Shown here piece after piece: positions 8,613-18,087 of a stretch of DNA of 64,000 nucleotides; position 1 is the stretch's first letter; each line of letters starts with the position of its first letter. The stretch is taken from positions 1,798,001 through 1,862,000 of the forward strand of contig NZ_MTBP01000001.1 in the NCBI RefSeq assembly GCF_002911665.1, written 5' to 3'. The notes under the pieces were generated by a model, which ran no database searches, had not been told where the DNA came from, and was given only the letters and a program-made list of their open reading frames with translations. This DNA is from Actinomadura rubteroloni (GTDB lineage: Bacteria; Actinomycetota; Actinomycetes; Streptosporangiales; Streptosporangiaceae). The translations under genes and the position numbers were made by a program.

Positions 8613-9464
8613 ATGACGGCACGGATCCTGGACGGGAAGGCCACGGCCGCGCAGATCCGCGCGGACCTCACGACCCGCGTCGCGGCCCTGCGCTCGCGCG
8701 GCGTCGGCGTCGGCCTCGGCACGGTCCTCGTCGGCGACGACCCCGGCAGCCACGCCTACGTCGGCATGAAGCACCGCGACTGCGCCGAGGTCGGCATCGA
8801 GAGCATCCGCCGCGACCTGCCCGCCGACGCGACGCAGGAGGACGTCGAGCGCGCGGTGGACGAGCTGAACGCCGACCCGTCCTGCACCGGCTACATCGTC
8901 CAGCTCCCGCTCCCCAAGGGCCTGGACGAGCAGCGCGTGCTGGAGCGCATCGACCCCCTCAAGGACGCCGACGGCCTGCACCCCACCAACCTCGGCCGCC
9001 TGGTCCTCCAGCAGCCCGGCCCGCTGCCCTGCACGCCGAAGGGCATCATCGACCTGCTGCGCCGCTTCGACGTCCCGATCGCGGGCGCCGAGGTCACGGT
9101 CGTCGGCCGGGGCATCACGGTCGGCCGCTCGCTCGGCCTGCTGCTGACCCGCCGCACCGAGAACGCGACCGTCACGCTCTGCCACACCGGCACGCGCGAC
9201 CTGGCCGCGCACACCCGCAAGGCCGACATCATCGTCGCCGCCGCGGGCGTCCCCGGCCTGATCACCGCCGACATGGTGAAGCCCGGCGCGGCCGTCCTGG
9301 ACGTGGGCGTCTCCCGCGTCGACGGCAAGCTGGCGGGCGACGTGGCGGCGGACGTGCGCGAGGTGGCGGGCTGGGTGGCCCCCAACCCCGGCGGCGTGGG
9401 CCCGATGACCCGCGCGATGCTGCTGGCGAACGTCGTCGAGGCCGCCGAGAACGCCGCCCGCTGA
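8613..9464 (+). CDS. folD: Methylenetetrahydrofolate dehydrogenase / methenyltetrahydrofolate cyclohydrolase
   Basis: FolD interconverts 5,10-methylene- and 10-formyl-tetrahydrofolate with NADP and so supplies the formyl donor for PurN and PurH. The 283-residue protein has normal length. Visible are the catalytic-lysine region [14 protein letters not shown], the substrate motif [11 protein letters not shown] followed by DGLHPTNLG, the NADP Rossmann motif [16 protein letters not shown] and the C-terminal [16 protein letters not shown] at 8613 follows CGGAGG with seven bases of spacing. Upstream lies the ZTP riboswitch, which directly ties its expression to the folate status sensed through purine intermediates. 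Confidence 0.97.
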   Translation: MTARILDGKATAAQIRADLTTRVAALRSRGVGVGLGTVLVGDDPGSHAYVGMKHRDCAEVGIESIRRDLPADATQEDVERAVDELNADPSCTGYIVQLPLPKGLDEQRVLERIDPLKDADGLHPTNLGRLVLQQPGPLPCTPKGIIDLLRRFDVPIAGAEVTVVGRGITVGRSLGLLLTRRTENATVTLCHTGTRDLAAHTRKADIIVAAAGVPGLITADMVKPGAAVLDVGVSRVDGKLAGDVAADVREVAGWVAPNPGGVGPMTRAMLLANVVEAAENAAR

Positions 9465-9515
9465 CCGCCGGGGCCGGTGGCCGAGGCGCCCGTTTCGGCT
9501 GGCCTCAGCCAGCGC

Positions 9516-9600
9516 GCGAGCGCGAAAACTGAGCGCCCGGGGGACGACGCCGAAGGCGAGTCCCCCGGGCGCGAAGATCGCGAAGCGATGCCGCGCTCGC
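9516..9600. repeat. Multibranch inverted-repeat element between folD and the FHA gene
   Basis: An outer 9-bp helix (GCGAGCGCG at 9516-9524 with CGCGCTCGC at 9592-9600) encloses two hairpins. Hairpin A (9533-9572) has 13-bp arms GCGCCCGGGGGAC/GTCCCCCGGGCGC and an inner GCC-GAA-GGC. Hairpin B (9577-9589) is ATCGC-GAA-GCGAT. The element lies between convergent genes. On the minus strand hairpin A is followed by TCAGTTTT, so it can terminate the FHA gene; on the plus strand it may stop folD transcripts. The cloverleaf-like layout resembles dispersed palindromic intergenic repeats, but no second copy is present in this window. Confidence 0.6.
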
Positions 9601-9654
9601 CCAGAGACACGGTTGCGAAGCGAGCCGCCAGGCGAGCGCAGCAGGCCGTGACTC

Positions 9655-10380
9655 CTAACTAGCCCGGCGGCCCACCCCCGTCGCCTGACGGCCCGGACCG
9701 GTGAGATGGCGGCCCGGGGCGGTGGCGCCGGGCGGGCCGGGACGGCGGACGCCGCCCGGTCCCTGGCCGTCCACCGGACGGTTCTGCTGCGGGACGTGGA
9801 CCGGCGGCAGCGGCCGGACGAGGCCCATCGCGATGACCTCGTTGGCCAGCCGGGTGCGCCGGTTCGCCCCCTCGGGGATGCGGAACTTCTGGTACAGCCG
9901 CAGCAGATGCTGCTTGACCGCGGCCTCCGTCACCACCAGCTCCTCGGCGATCTGGCGCGCGGTGGCCGGAGCCACGAACGCCTCGTCCGAGAGCGCCGGA
10001 CGGCACAGCGACGTCAGTACGTCCACCTCGCGGCGCGTCAGCTCGGGTGCGACGGCGCGCCGCAGTTCGACGTCGGGATCGACCTCCTCGCGGGGGATTC
10101 CCCCCATCCGGCAGCGCGCCGTGCCGAAGCTCACGACGTCACCGTCCTCCAGGACGCGTCGGGCGATCGGCCGGCCGTTGACCCGGGTCCCGTTACGGGA
10201 GAGCCCCATGTCAACCACGTACACGTACGGGCCGCGCCGAATGATCTCTGCGTGCAATCGGGACACACTCGGGTCGTCGAGGCGGATGTCCACACCTCGT
10301 CCTCGACCGACCGTCGTGACATCGGGGCGCAGTGGCATCACCATGCCACTGTCCTCGATCCGCATGAACGGCCCCTCCAC
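9655..10380 (-). CDS. FHA domain protein with C-terminal LuxR-like helix-turn-helix
   Basis: The 241-residue product couples an N-terminal forkhead-associated domain (residues about 8-95: TTVGRGRGVDIRL, SVSRLHAEI, LSRNGTRVNG) that recognises phosphothreonine to a middle segment starting ELTRREVDVLTSL and containing ATARQIAEELVVTEAAVKQH, which reads as a LuxR/sigma-4-like DNA-binding helix-turn-helix. The C-terminal 45 residues are Pro/Gly-rich. It could be a regulator that responds to a Ser/Thr kinase, but target and kinase are unknown. GTG at 10380 has GGGAGGA just upstream; ATG at 10365 is less well placed. It is convergent with folD and divergent from the DUF3017-icd-mdh genes. Confidence 0.82.
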   Translation of the reverse strand: MEGPFMRIEDSGMVMPLRPDVTTVGRGRGVDIRLDDPSVSRLHAEIIRRGPYVYVVDMGLSRNGTRVNGRPIARRVLEDGDVVSFGTARCRMGGIPREEVDPDVELRRAVAPELTRREVDVLTSLCRPALSDEAFVAPATARQIAEELVVTEAAVKQHLLRLYQKFRIPEGANRRTRLANEVIAMGLVRPLPPVHVPQQNRPVDGQGPGGVRRPGPPGATAPGRHLTGPGRQATGVGRRAS

Positions 10381-10677
10381 GGCAGTCCTCCCAGCTAGTT
10401 AGCGACCCCTGTCCAGCGAGTTACCCGGAGGCCTTCACGCCACACCCACCTACTGGTGAGTAGGGCCTGTTGCGTAACGGTTTTCGCGACGTCCACGTCC
10501 GTCCCGTCCGCCTTCTCCCGTCTCGTCGGGGGGACTCGTCCGGTCTTGCGCGAAATGTCTTTTTGGACGGCATCGGGCCTGCTCGTCCGGCCCCCCGGTC
10601 GTCGGTCCGTCGATTTCCCACTAACGTGGGGAGGTGGAGCCGACCGGGCCGACGCCCGGAAAACGAGGAGCGTGCCG
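10381..10677. promoter_or_regulatory. Divergent intergenic region, FHA regulator / DUF3017 gene
   Basis: No gene is seen in this 297-base gap. A perfect inverted repeat CCTACT-GGTG-AGTAGG lies at 10449-10464, about 70 bases upstream of the FHA-regulator start, and is a candidate operator. The stretch 10480-10500 is relatively A/T-rich and may hold a promoter. GAGGAG at 10665-10670 serves the plus-strand gene. Confidence 0.35.
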
Positions 10678-10995
10678 ATGAGTACCGAGGTGCACCGGCG
10701 CCGGCGGCGCGCACCGCGCGGTCGGGGCGCCGCGCCGCACTGGCTCGGCCGCCTGCCGTACGCGATCGTCCTCTGCGGCGTCGCGGGCGGGCTGGTGCTC
10801 TGCGCGCTCGACTACTTCCGCAAGGGATCCGGTCTCATGGCCGCGGCGGTGCTGTTCGGCGCGCTGGCGCGGCTCGTCCTGCCCCCGAGCCAGGCCGGGA
10901 TGCTGGAGACGCGCAGCCGGTGGGTGGACGTGACGACGATGACGGTCCTCGCCGTCGCCATCGCGACCACCGCCGCCGTCGTCCCCCACCCCTAG
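10678..10995 (+). CDS. DUF3017 family small membrane protein
   Basis: The 105-residue product has an Arg-rich cytoplasmic N-terminus followed by three hydrophobic segments (LPYAIVLCGVAGGLVLCALD, GLMAAAVLFGALARLVLP, TTMTVLAVAIATTAAVV). The sequence and its place between folD and the TCA-cycle dehydrogenases match the DUF3017 proteins of actinomycetes, whose function is unknown. ATG at 10678 is preferred over an in-frame GTG at 10672, because GAGGAG at 10665-10670 has normal spacing only to the ATG. Confidence 0.75.
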   Translation: MSTEVHRRRRRAPRGRGAAPHWLGRLPYAIVLCGVAGGLVLCALDYFRKGSGLMAAAVLFGALARLVLPPSQAGMLETRSRWVDVTTMTVLAVAIATTAAVVPHP

Positions 10996-11029
10996 GCTCA
11001 CCTGCCGAAACAGCCAGACCACCAGGGCG

Positions 11030-11062
11030 AGGTCTAGACCTTTGGCCGCGCCCGGATAGCCT
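11030..11062 (+). promoter_or_regulatory. icd promoter with overlapping palindrome
   Basis: TAGCCT at 11057-11062 is a good actinobacterial -10 element, giving a leader of about 50 nt before the icd ATG. A perfect 12-nt palindrome AGGTCTAGACCT at 11030-11041 falls where the -35 box should be, so a bound regulator could block or recruit polymerase. Confidence 0.42.
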
Positions 11063-11116
11063 TCAGCAGAGCCTTACAAGGACTGCTGGCCGGTGTAGGA
11101 AAGGGACAGCAAGCAC

Positions 11117-12331
11117 ATGCCCAAGATCAAGGTAGCGAACCCGGTCGTCGAACTCGACGGCGACGAGATGACCCGGATCATCTGGAAATTCATCAAGGAC
11201 CAGTTGATCCTGCCCTACCTGGACGTCGACCTGAAGTACTACGACCTCGGGATCGAGTACCGCGACGCGACCGACGACCAGGTGACGGTCGACGCCGCCA
11301 ACGCCATCAAGCAGTACGGCGTCGGCGTGAAGTGCGCGACGATCACCCCCGACGAGGCCCGGGTGGAGGAGTTCGGCCTCAAGAAGATGTGGCGCTCCCC
11401 GAACGGGACGATCCGCAACATCCTCGGCGGCGTGGTCTTCCGCGAGCCGATCATCGCCTCGAACATCCCCCGGCTCGTCCCGGGCTGGACCAAGCCGATC
11501 ATCATCGGGCGGCACGCCCACGGCGACCAGTACCGCGCGACCGACTTCGTGGTGCCCGGCCCCGGCACCGTCACGATCAGCTACCAGCCCGACGACGAGG
11601 GCGAGCCGATCGAGCTGGAGGTCGCCCGCTTCTCCGGCGGCGGCGTCGCGATGGGCATGTACAACTTCGACGACTCGATCCGCGACTTCGCGCGGACGAC
11701 GATGCGGTACGCCCTCGACCGCGAGATGCCGCTGTACCTCTCCACGAAGAACACGATCCTCAAGGCCTACGACGGGCGCTTCAAGGACCTGTTCCAGGAG
11801 ATCTTCGAGTCCGAGTTCAAGGCGGACTTCGAGGCCAAGGGCATCACCTACGAGCACCGGCTCATCGACGACATGGTCGCCGCGGCGCTCAAGTGGGAGG
11901 GCGGGTTCGTCTGGGCGACGAAGAACTACGACGGCGACGTCCAGTCCGACACGCTCGCGCAGGGCTTCGGGTCGCTCGGCCTGATGACGTCGGTGCTGAT
12001 GACGCCGGACGGCAAGACGGTCGAGGCCGAGGCCGCGCACGGCACCGTCACACGCCACTACCGGCAGCACCAGCAGGGCAAGCCGACGTCCACCAACCCG
12101 ATCGCGTCGATCTTCGCGTGGACGCGGGGGCTGGAGCACCGCGGCAAGCTCGACAACACGCCTGAGCTGGTGAACTTCGCGCGGCAGTTGGAGCAGGTCT
12201 GCGTCGAGACGGTCGAAGGCGGACAGATGACCAAGGACTTGGCTCTGCTCGTCGGCCCGGACCAGGGCTGGCTGACCACGCAGGAGTTCCTGGAGGCGCT
12301 GGACACCAACCTTCAGAAGAAGGTCGGCTAG
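11117..12331 (+). CDS. icd: NADP-dependent isocitrate dehydrogenase (homodimeric, eukaryote-like type II)
   Basis: This enzyme oxidatively decarboxylates isocitrate to 2-oxoglutarate with NADP. The 404-residue length and the sequence ([19 protein letters not shown] at the start, [31 protein letters not shown] and [11 protein letters not shown]) are those of the short type II subfamily, not of the long monomeric enzyme common in other actinobacteria. NADP preference is inferred from the subfamily. The start at 11117 follows GGAAAGGGA. A terminator follows the gene, so it is probably monocistronic, and mdh has its own promoter. Confidence 0.95.
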   Translation: MPKIKVANPVVELDGDEMTRIIWKFIKDQLILPYLDVDLKYYDLGIEYRDATDDQVTVDAANAIKQYGVGVKCATITPDEARVEEFGLKKMWRSPNGTIRNILGGVVFREPIIASNIPRLVPGWTKPIIIGRHAHGDQYRATDFVVPGPGTVTISYQPDDEGEPIELEVARFSGGGVAMGMYNFDDSIRDFARTTMRYALDREMPLYLSTKNTILKAYDGRFKDLFQEIFESEFKADFEAKGITYEHRLIDDMVAAALKWEGGFVWATKNYDGDVQSDTLAQGFGSLGLMTSVLMTPDGKTVEAEAAHGTVTRHYRQHQQGKPTSTNPIASIFAWTRGLEHRGKLDNTPELVNFARQLEQVCVETVEGGQMTKDLALLVGPDQGWLTTQEFLEALDTNLQKKVG

Positions 12332-12373
12332 CACACCGCATCGGACCCCCTGAACATCCGGGGGTGACGCAAC

Positions 12374-12402
12374 AGGCCGTCCCGGCGATCCCGGGACGGC
12401 CT
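12374..12402 (+). terminator. Terminator after icd
   Basis: AGGCCGTCCCGG and CCGGGACGGCCT form a perfect 12-bp stem around a 5-nt loop, beginning 43 bases after the icd stop and followed by TCGCCGTT. A weaker CCCCC/GGGGG hairpin precedes it. Confidence 0.75.
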
Positions 12403-12446
12403 TCGCCGTTCTCCGACCTGCCGCCGCGCGGCGCCCGGCCGCGCGG

Positions 12447-12452
12447 TAGCCT
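12447..12452 (+). promoter_or_regulatory. Probable -10 element of mdh
   Basis: TAGCCT lies 91 bases before the mdh ATG and only five bases before the ATG of a short upstream frame, so the transcript would start at or next to that ATG. Confidence 0.4.
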
Positions 12453-12457
12453 GGCGC

Positions 12458-13533
<1,076 letters not shown>

Positions 13534-13541
13534 CCGACCCC

Positions 13542-13574
13542 GCACGGCCCCCGGCGCCCCGCCGGGGGCCGTGC
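13542..13574 (+). terminator. Terminator after mdh
   Basis: GCACGGCCCCCGGC and GCCGGGGGCCGTGC form a perfect 14-bp stem with a GCCCC loop nine bases after the mdh stop, followed by GCATTTG. Confidence 0.82.
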
Positions 13575-13626
13575 GCATTTGTGGGACGACTACAGGAAAC
13601 GCGACGGAAACGTGGGTACCGGTCGC

Positions 13627-13632
13627 TAGGCT
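13627..13632 (+). promoter_or_regulatory. Probable -10 element of the htpG-TPR operon
   Basis: TAGGCT is 35 bases before the GTG start and predicts a leader of about 28 nt holding GGGAGG at 13655-13660. No HrcA-type CIRCE repeat or HspR-type repeat was seen nearby. Confidence 0.42.
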
Positions 13633-13666
13633 GACTGATCGCGAAAAACCGATCGGGAGGTCGTGA

Positions 13667-15427
13667 GTGGCGGAGCGGGCGTTCCAGGTCGATCTGCGGG
13701 GCGTGGTGGACCTCCTCAGCCGCCATCTGTACTCCAGTCCGCGCGTCTACCTGCGGGAACTGCTGCAGAACGCGGTGGACGCGATCACCGCGCGCGGCGA
13801 CGTCCCCGGCCTGGTCCAGATCACGACCGGCAGCGGCGCGCTGCGGGTGGAGGACGACGGGATCGGGCTGACGGAGGACGAGGTCCACCGGCTGCTGGCG
13901 ACGATCGGCCGGTCGTCCAAGCGCGACGAGCTGGGCTTCGCCCGGCACGACTTCCTCGGCCAGTTCGGGATCGGGCTGCTGTCGGCGTTCCTGGTGGCGG
14001 ACGAGATCGAGGTCGTGACGCGGTCGGCGCGCGGCGGCCCGGCGGTGCGGTGGACGGGCCGGTCGGGCGGCAACTACACGGTCGAGCCGGGCGAACGGGA
14101 CGAGCCGGGCACGACGGTGACGCTCCGGTCGCGTCCGGGCGCGAGTGAGCTGCTGGAACGTCCGGCGGTGCTGGAGCTGGCGCGGGCGTACGGGTCGCTG
14201 CTGCCGGTCGAGGTCACCGTGGACGGCGAACTCGTCACGAGCGGCGGCCCGCCGTGGCGCGCGGAGTACCCCGACCCGGCGCGCCGCCGCCGCGCGCTGG
14301 AGACGTACTGCGCGTCGGTGTTCGGGTTCGAGCCGTTCGACGTGATCGACCTGGACGTCCCCGAGGCGGGCCTGACGGGCGTCGCGTTCGTGGTGCCCGA
14401 GTCGGTGCCGCCGGGTTCGCGCCGCGCGCACCGCGTGTACCTGAAGCGGATGCTGCTGGCGGAGGGCGTCGAGGGGCTGCTGCCGGAGTGGGCGTTCTTC
14501 GTCCGGTGCGTGGTCGACGCGGGGGAGTTGCGTCCGACGGCGTCCCGCGAGGCGCTGTACGAGGACGAGCTGCTGGAGGCGGTCCGGACCGCGCTCGGCG
14601 AGCGGCTGCGCGGCTGGCTGGTGGAGCTGGCCGAGACCGAGCCGGCGCTGCTGCGGGGGTTCCTGCGGCTGCACCAGCTCGGCGTGAAGGCGATGGCGGT
14701 CGGCGACGACGAGATGCTGCGCGTGGTGGACCGGTGGCTGGAGTTCGAGACGTCGGCGGGGCCGATGACGCTCGCGGAGTTCCGGCGCGGCCATCCCGAC
14801 GGCCGGTACGCGGCGAGCGTGGAGGAGTTCCGGCGGCTGTCGGCGGTGGCGGCGGCGCAGGGCGTGGGCCTGGTCAACGCCGGTTACGTCCACGACGTCG
14901 AGATCATCGAGCGGTTGCGGACCCTTGATCCCGACAGCGCGCTGCGCCCGCTGGACGCCGCCGAGCTGACGACGCGGCTCGGCGCGCCCGACGCCGCCGC
15001 CGAGCTGGCGCTGCGCCCGTTCCTCGCGCGGGCACAGCGGGCCGTGGAGGCGCTGGGCTGCGAGGTCGTCGTGCGTGACTTCGACCCGGCGTCGCTGCCC
15101 GCGCTGTACCTGGCGAGCCGGTCGGCGCGGCACCAGGCGGAGCTGGAGGTCGCGCGGGACGCGTCGGACGCGCTGTGGGCGGACGTGCTCGGCGCGCTGC
15201 GCGGGGCCGTCCCGGCGGACCGTCCGCAGCTCGTCCTGAACCACCGCAACCCGCTGACGCGGCGCGTCACCGCGCTGACCGACGACGCGCTGATCGAACT
15301 GGCGGTGCAGGGCCTGTACGCGCAGGCGCTGCTGCTCGGCCACCATCCGCTTCGCCCGGCGGACACGGCCGTCCTGAACCGGTCGTTCCTCGGCCTGCTG
15401 GAGTGGGCGACGAAGGAGCACCGATGA
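13667..15427 (+). CDS. htpG: HSP90-family chaperone (HtpG-like)
   Basis: This ATP-dependent chaperone has 586 residues, somewhat shorter than E. coli HtpG. The GHKL ATPase domain is intact: YLRELLQNAVDAI has the catalytic Glu (residue 31) and Mg-binding Asn (35), VEDDGIGLTEDE binds adenine, and GQFGIGLLSAFLV is the glycine-rich lid base. In the middle domain the stretch ending PTASREALYEDELL keeps the conserved SRE arginine that contacts the ATP gamma-phosphate, though the usual Asn before it is absent. The C-terminus ends TKEHR, so there is no EEVD tail. GTG at 13667 has GGGAGG six bases upstream. The stop overlaps the start of the TPR gene by four bases. Confidence 0.88.
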   Translation: MAERAFQVDLRGVVDLLSRHLYSSPRVYLRELLQNAVDAITARGDVPGLVQITTGSGALRVEDDGIGLTEDEVHRLLATIGRSSKRDELGFARHDFLGQFGIGLLSAFLVADEIEVVTRSARGGPAVRWTGRSGGNYTVEPGERDEPGTTVTLRSRPGASELLERPAVLELARAYGSLLPVEVTVDGELVTSGGPPWRAEYPDPARRRRALETYCASVFGFEPFDVIDLDVPEAGLTGVAFVVPESVPPGSRRAHRVYLKRMLLAEGVEGLLPEWAFFVRCVVDAGELRPTASREALYEDELLEAVRTALGERLRGWLVELAETEPALLRGFLRLHQLGVKAMAVGDDEMLRVVDRWLEFETSAGPMTLAEFRRGHPDGRYAASVEEFRRLSAVAAAQGVGLVNAGYVHDVEIIERLRTLDPDSALRPLDAAELTTRLGAPDAAAELALRPFLARAQRAVEALGCEVVVRDFDPASLPALYLASRSARHQAELEVARDASDALWADVLGALRGAVPADRPQLVLNHRNPLTRRVTALTDDALIELAVQGLYAQALLLGHHPLRPADTAVLNRSFLGLLEWATKEHR

Positions 15428-18087
15428 GCGAGGAGCACGTCCGGAACCTGATGGGACGGGCGTTCGCGCTGCCCTACGGCGAGGCCCGGACGGTGCTCAC
15501 CGAGGAGGCGCTGCGCCGGGCCGAGGCGACGGGCGACGCGGCGCTGACGTTCCAGGTCCGCATGGAGCTGGGGCAGGCGTACCAGTCCGGCGGTGAGCCG
15601 ATCAAGACGTTCACGACGTTCAGCCGCGCGCTCGCCGACTTCGACCGCGCGCCCGGCGAGCTGGACGACTCGGCCGAGCAGCGGTTGCTGTGGCAGTTCA
15701 AGTGGATCGTCCATTCGCTGACGCTGTTCCCCGAGGTGCCGCTGGACCGGACGCGGGCCGTCCTCGCCGACATGGAGCGCCGGTACACGCTCGGCGGCCA
15801 CAGCCTGCACGCGGTGTACGCGCGGCGGGCGCGGGTGGCGATGCACCTCGGCGACGCCGACGACGCGGCGCACTGGTACGCGAAATGGAACGCGGCACCG
15901 CGCGACGGGCTGTCGGACTGCGAGGGCTGCGACCCGACCGGCAAGGCCGCCTACCTGGCCTGGCGCGGCCGGGACGCGGACGCGCTCGCGGTCGCCGCGC
16001 CGGTGCTGAGCGCCGAGCTGGACTGCACCGAGCAGCCGCAGACGATGCTGACCGCGCTGCTGCCGATCTATCTGCGGACGGGCCGGCTGGACGAGGCCCG
16101 CACCGCGCATCTGCGGGCGTACCGGCTGATCCGGACGCAGATCAGCGAGCTGGGCGAGATCGCCGACCATGTCGAGTTCTGCGCGCGGACGGGCAACGAG
16201 GTGCGCGGGCTGGAGATCGTCCAGCGGCATCTGCCCTGGCTGGACCGGGCGCCGAGCCCGTTCGACGCGATGCGGTTCGCGGCGGCGTCGGCGCTGCTGC
16301 TCGGCCGGATGGCGGGCGCCGGGCACGGCGGGCACACGGTGGCGCGGCGGCCGGGGGAGGACCGGCCGATCGTGGCCGTCGCGGCGGAGCTGGCCGCGCA
16401 GGCGACCGAGCTGGCGGCGCTGTTCGACGCGCGCAACGGCACGTCCGCGCAGGGCGACCGGGTGCGGGAGCTGCTGGGGGCCGAGCCGGTGGTGGAGCAT
16501 CTGCCGCTGCTGGCGGTGCCGGGGCGGCGGACGGTCCGGCCGCCCGCGCCGTCCGCGCCGGACATGTCGGACGTCACCGAGCCGGGCGCGGCGCTGGACC
16601 GCGCGGAGGACGCGTGGCGGCGCGATGACGTCCCGGCGGCGCTGGCGGCGTGGCGGCGGTTCGACGCGCTCGCGGGCGAGGTGACCCCGCTGGACGCGGC
16701 CCGCCGCGCGGACGGCCGGGGCGTCGAGGCCATCGCGGGCGGCGACCCGGAGGCGGCCGTCGCGGCGTGGAGGCGGGCCGCCGAGCTGTACGCCGAGGCG
16801 GGCGACCTGGAGCGGCACCACGCGGCGAGCAGCCGGGTCGGCGGCCTGCACGAGATGCTCGGCCGCCTCGATCTGGCGTTCCCGCTGCTCACGGCCGCAG
16901 TCGAGTACCTGTCCGCGCACGCGGCGGTGCCCGGCCGGGCGGTGGGCGCGCGGCTGCGGCTGGCGACCGCGCACGTCGCGGCCGACGACCCGGCGGCGGC
17001 CCTCGCCGTCCTCGCCGGGGCGGTGCCGGGCGACGCGTCCGACACGGCGCTCGTCGCGCTCCTGCGCGGCCGGATCCTCGCGGGAACCGGCGACCAGGAC
17101 GCCGCCGTGGCGCAATGGCGGGCCGCGAGCGCCGCCGCCCGCGAGGCCGGAATCGCCGGCCTGCGCGCCGAGGCGTCCCTGCTGCTCGGCGCGACGCTCG
17201 CGCAGCTCGGCCACCTGCGTCCGGACGGCCACGAGGAACGGTTCGCGGCGGCGCTGGACGCGCTGGACGAGGCCGTCGAGCACGCGGGCGACGCGCTGAC
17301 CCGCGCGTCCGCGCACGCCGAACGCGGCGACCTGCTGCTGTCGCGGGAACGTCCGGCGGACGCGGCGCCCGACCTCGCCGAGGCCGTCGCGGGCTACACG
17401 GCCCTGGCCGACGCCGACCACGCGACCCGCGCCCGGATCGCGCTGGCCAGCGCCTACTACGGCGCGGGCCGGCACCTGGAGGCGGCGGAGGTGGCCGAGC
17501 AGGCGGCGGCGGACGTCGCCGCGCTGGACGACCGCGACGCCGAGCGCCGCTGCCGCCTGCTCGTCGCGCACGCCCGCCGCGAGCTGGGCGAGGAGCAGGC
17601 GGCCGACGCGTTCGCCGAGCTGGCCGAGCTGGCGCGCGGCGACGGCGACCCGAACGGCACGGCCTACCTGCTGGAACAGTCCGCCGAGATCCTGACCGCG
17701 CACGACCGCGACGACGTGGCGGCGGGCCGCTTCACCGCCGCCGCCGACACCTACGTCGTCGCTGGCGACCCCTACGGCACGGTGCGGACCCTGCGCCGCG
17801 CCGCCCTCTGCCACTGGTGGGACGCCGACGGCGAAGCGGCCCTGACCGCCCTGACCCGGTCACGGGCCGCGCTGACCGAAATTCCCGCCGACAACGCCGC
17901 CGCGCTGACCTGGGAGACGGCTTTGGTCGACTACGACGGCGCCCGCATCCTCGCCGGGCTGGGCCGCGTCCCCGAGGCCCTGGCGTCGGTCGAGGCGGCC
18001 ATCGCGGGCTTCACCGAACTGGACGAGCCCGAGGCCGCCGCCCACGCCGCCCGCCTCCGCGACGACCTCCGCTCGTCCTTCGACTAG
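15424..18087 (+). CDS. Large tetratricopeptide-repeat protein coupled to HSP90
   Basis: The 887-residue soluble protein is almost entirely helical repeats. Pairs of helices such as TFQVRMELGQAYQSGGEP, AALAAWRRFDALAGE, AAVAAWRRAAELYAEAGD and ARIALASAYYGAGRHLEA are TPR-like. Around residues 160-205 there is a CEGCDP segment and a later Cys that might bind metal or simply be structural. No signal peptide or membrane helix is seen. ATG at 15424 overlaps the chaperone stop (ATGA), so the two are made together, suggesting a co-chaperone or client adaptor; that role is inference. The stop is shared with the convergent galactokinase-like gene on CTAG at 18084-18087. Confidence 0.8.
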   Translation: MSEEHVRNLMGRAFALPYGEARTVLTEEALRRAEATGDAALTFQVRMELGQAYQSGGEPIKTFTTFSRALADFDRAPGELDDSAEQRLLWQFKWIVHSLTLFPEVPLDRTRAVLADMERRYTLGGHSLHAVYARRARVAMHLGDADDAAHWYAKWNAAPRDGLSDCEGCDPTGKAAYLAWRGRDADALAVAAPVLSAELDCTEQPQTMLTALLPIYLRTGRLDEARTAHLRAYRLIRTQISELGEIADHVEFCARTGNEVRGLEIVQRHLPWLDRAPSPFDAMRFAAASALLLGRMAGAGHGGHTVARRPGEDRPIVAVAAELAAQATELAALFDARNGTSAQGDRVRELLGAEPVVEHLPLLAVPGRRTVRPPAPSAPDMSDVTEPGAALDRAEDAWRRDDVPAALAAWRRFDALAGEVTPLDAARRADGRGVEAIAGGDPEAAVAAWRRAAELYAEAGDLERHHAASSRVGGLHEMLGRLDLAFPLLTAAVEYLSAHAAVPGRAVGARLRLATAHVAADDPAAALAVLAGAVPGDASDTALVALLRGRILAGTGDQDAAVAQWRAASAAAREAGIAGLRAEASLLLGATLAQLGHLRPDGHEERFAAALDALDEAVEHAGDALTRASAHAERGDLLLSRERPADAAPDLAEAVAGYTALADADHATRARIALASAYYGAGRHLEAAEVAEQAAADVAALDDRDAERRCRLLVAHARRELGEEQAADAFAELAELARGDGDPNGTAYLLEQSAEILTAHDRDDVAAGRFTAAADTYVVAGDPYGTVRTLRRAALCHWWDADGEAALTALTRSRAALTEIPADNAAALTWETALVDYDGARILAGLGRVPEALASVEAAIAGFTELDEPEAAAHAARLRDDLRSSFD

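Noticed and set aside
14884..17814. 976-codon minus-strand frame opposite the TPR gene
   Set aside because: GC-rich third-position bias produces such open antisense frames; residues are Arg/Val/Gly/Gln noise, and the plus strand has clear TPR helices.
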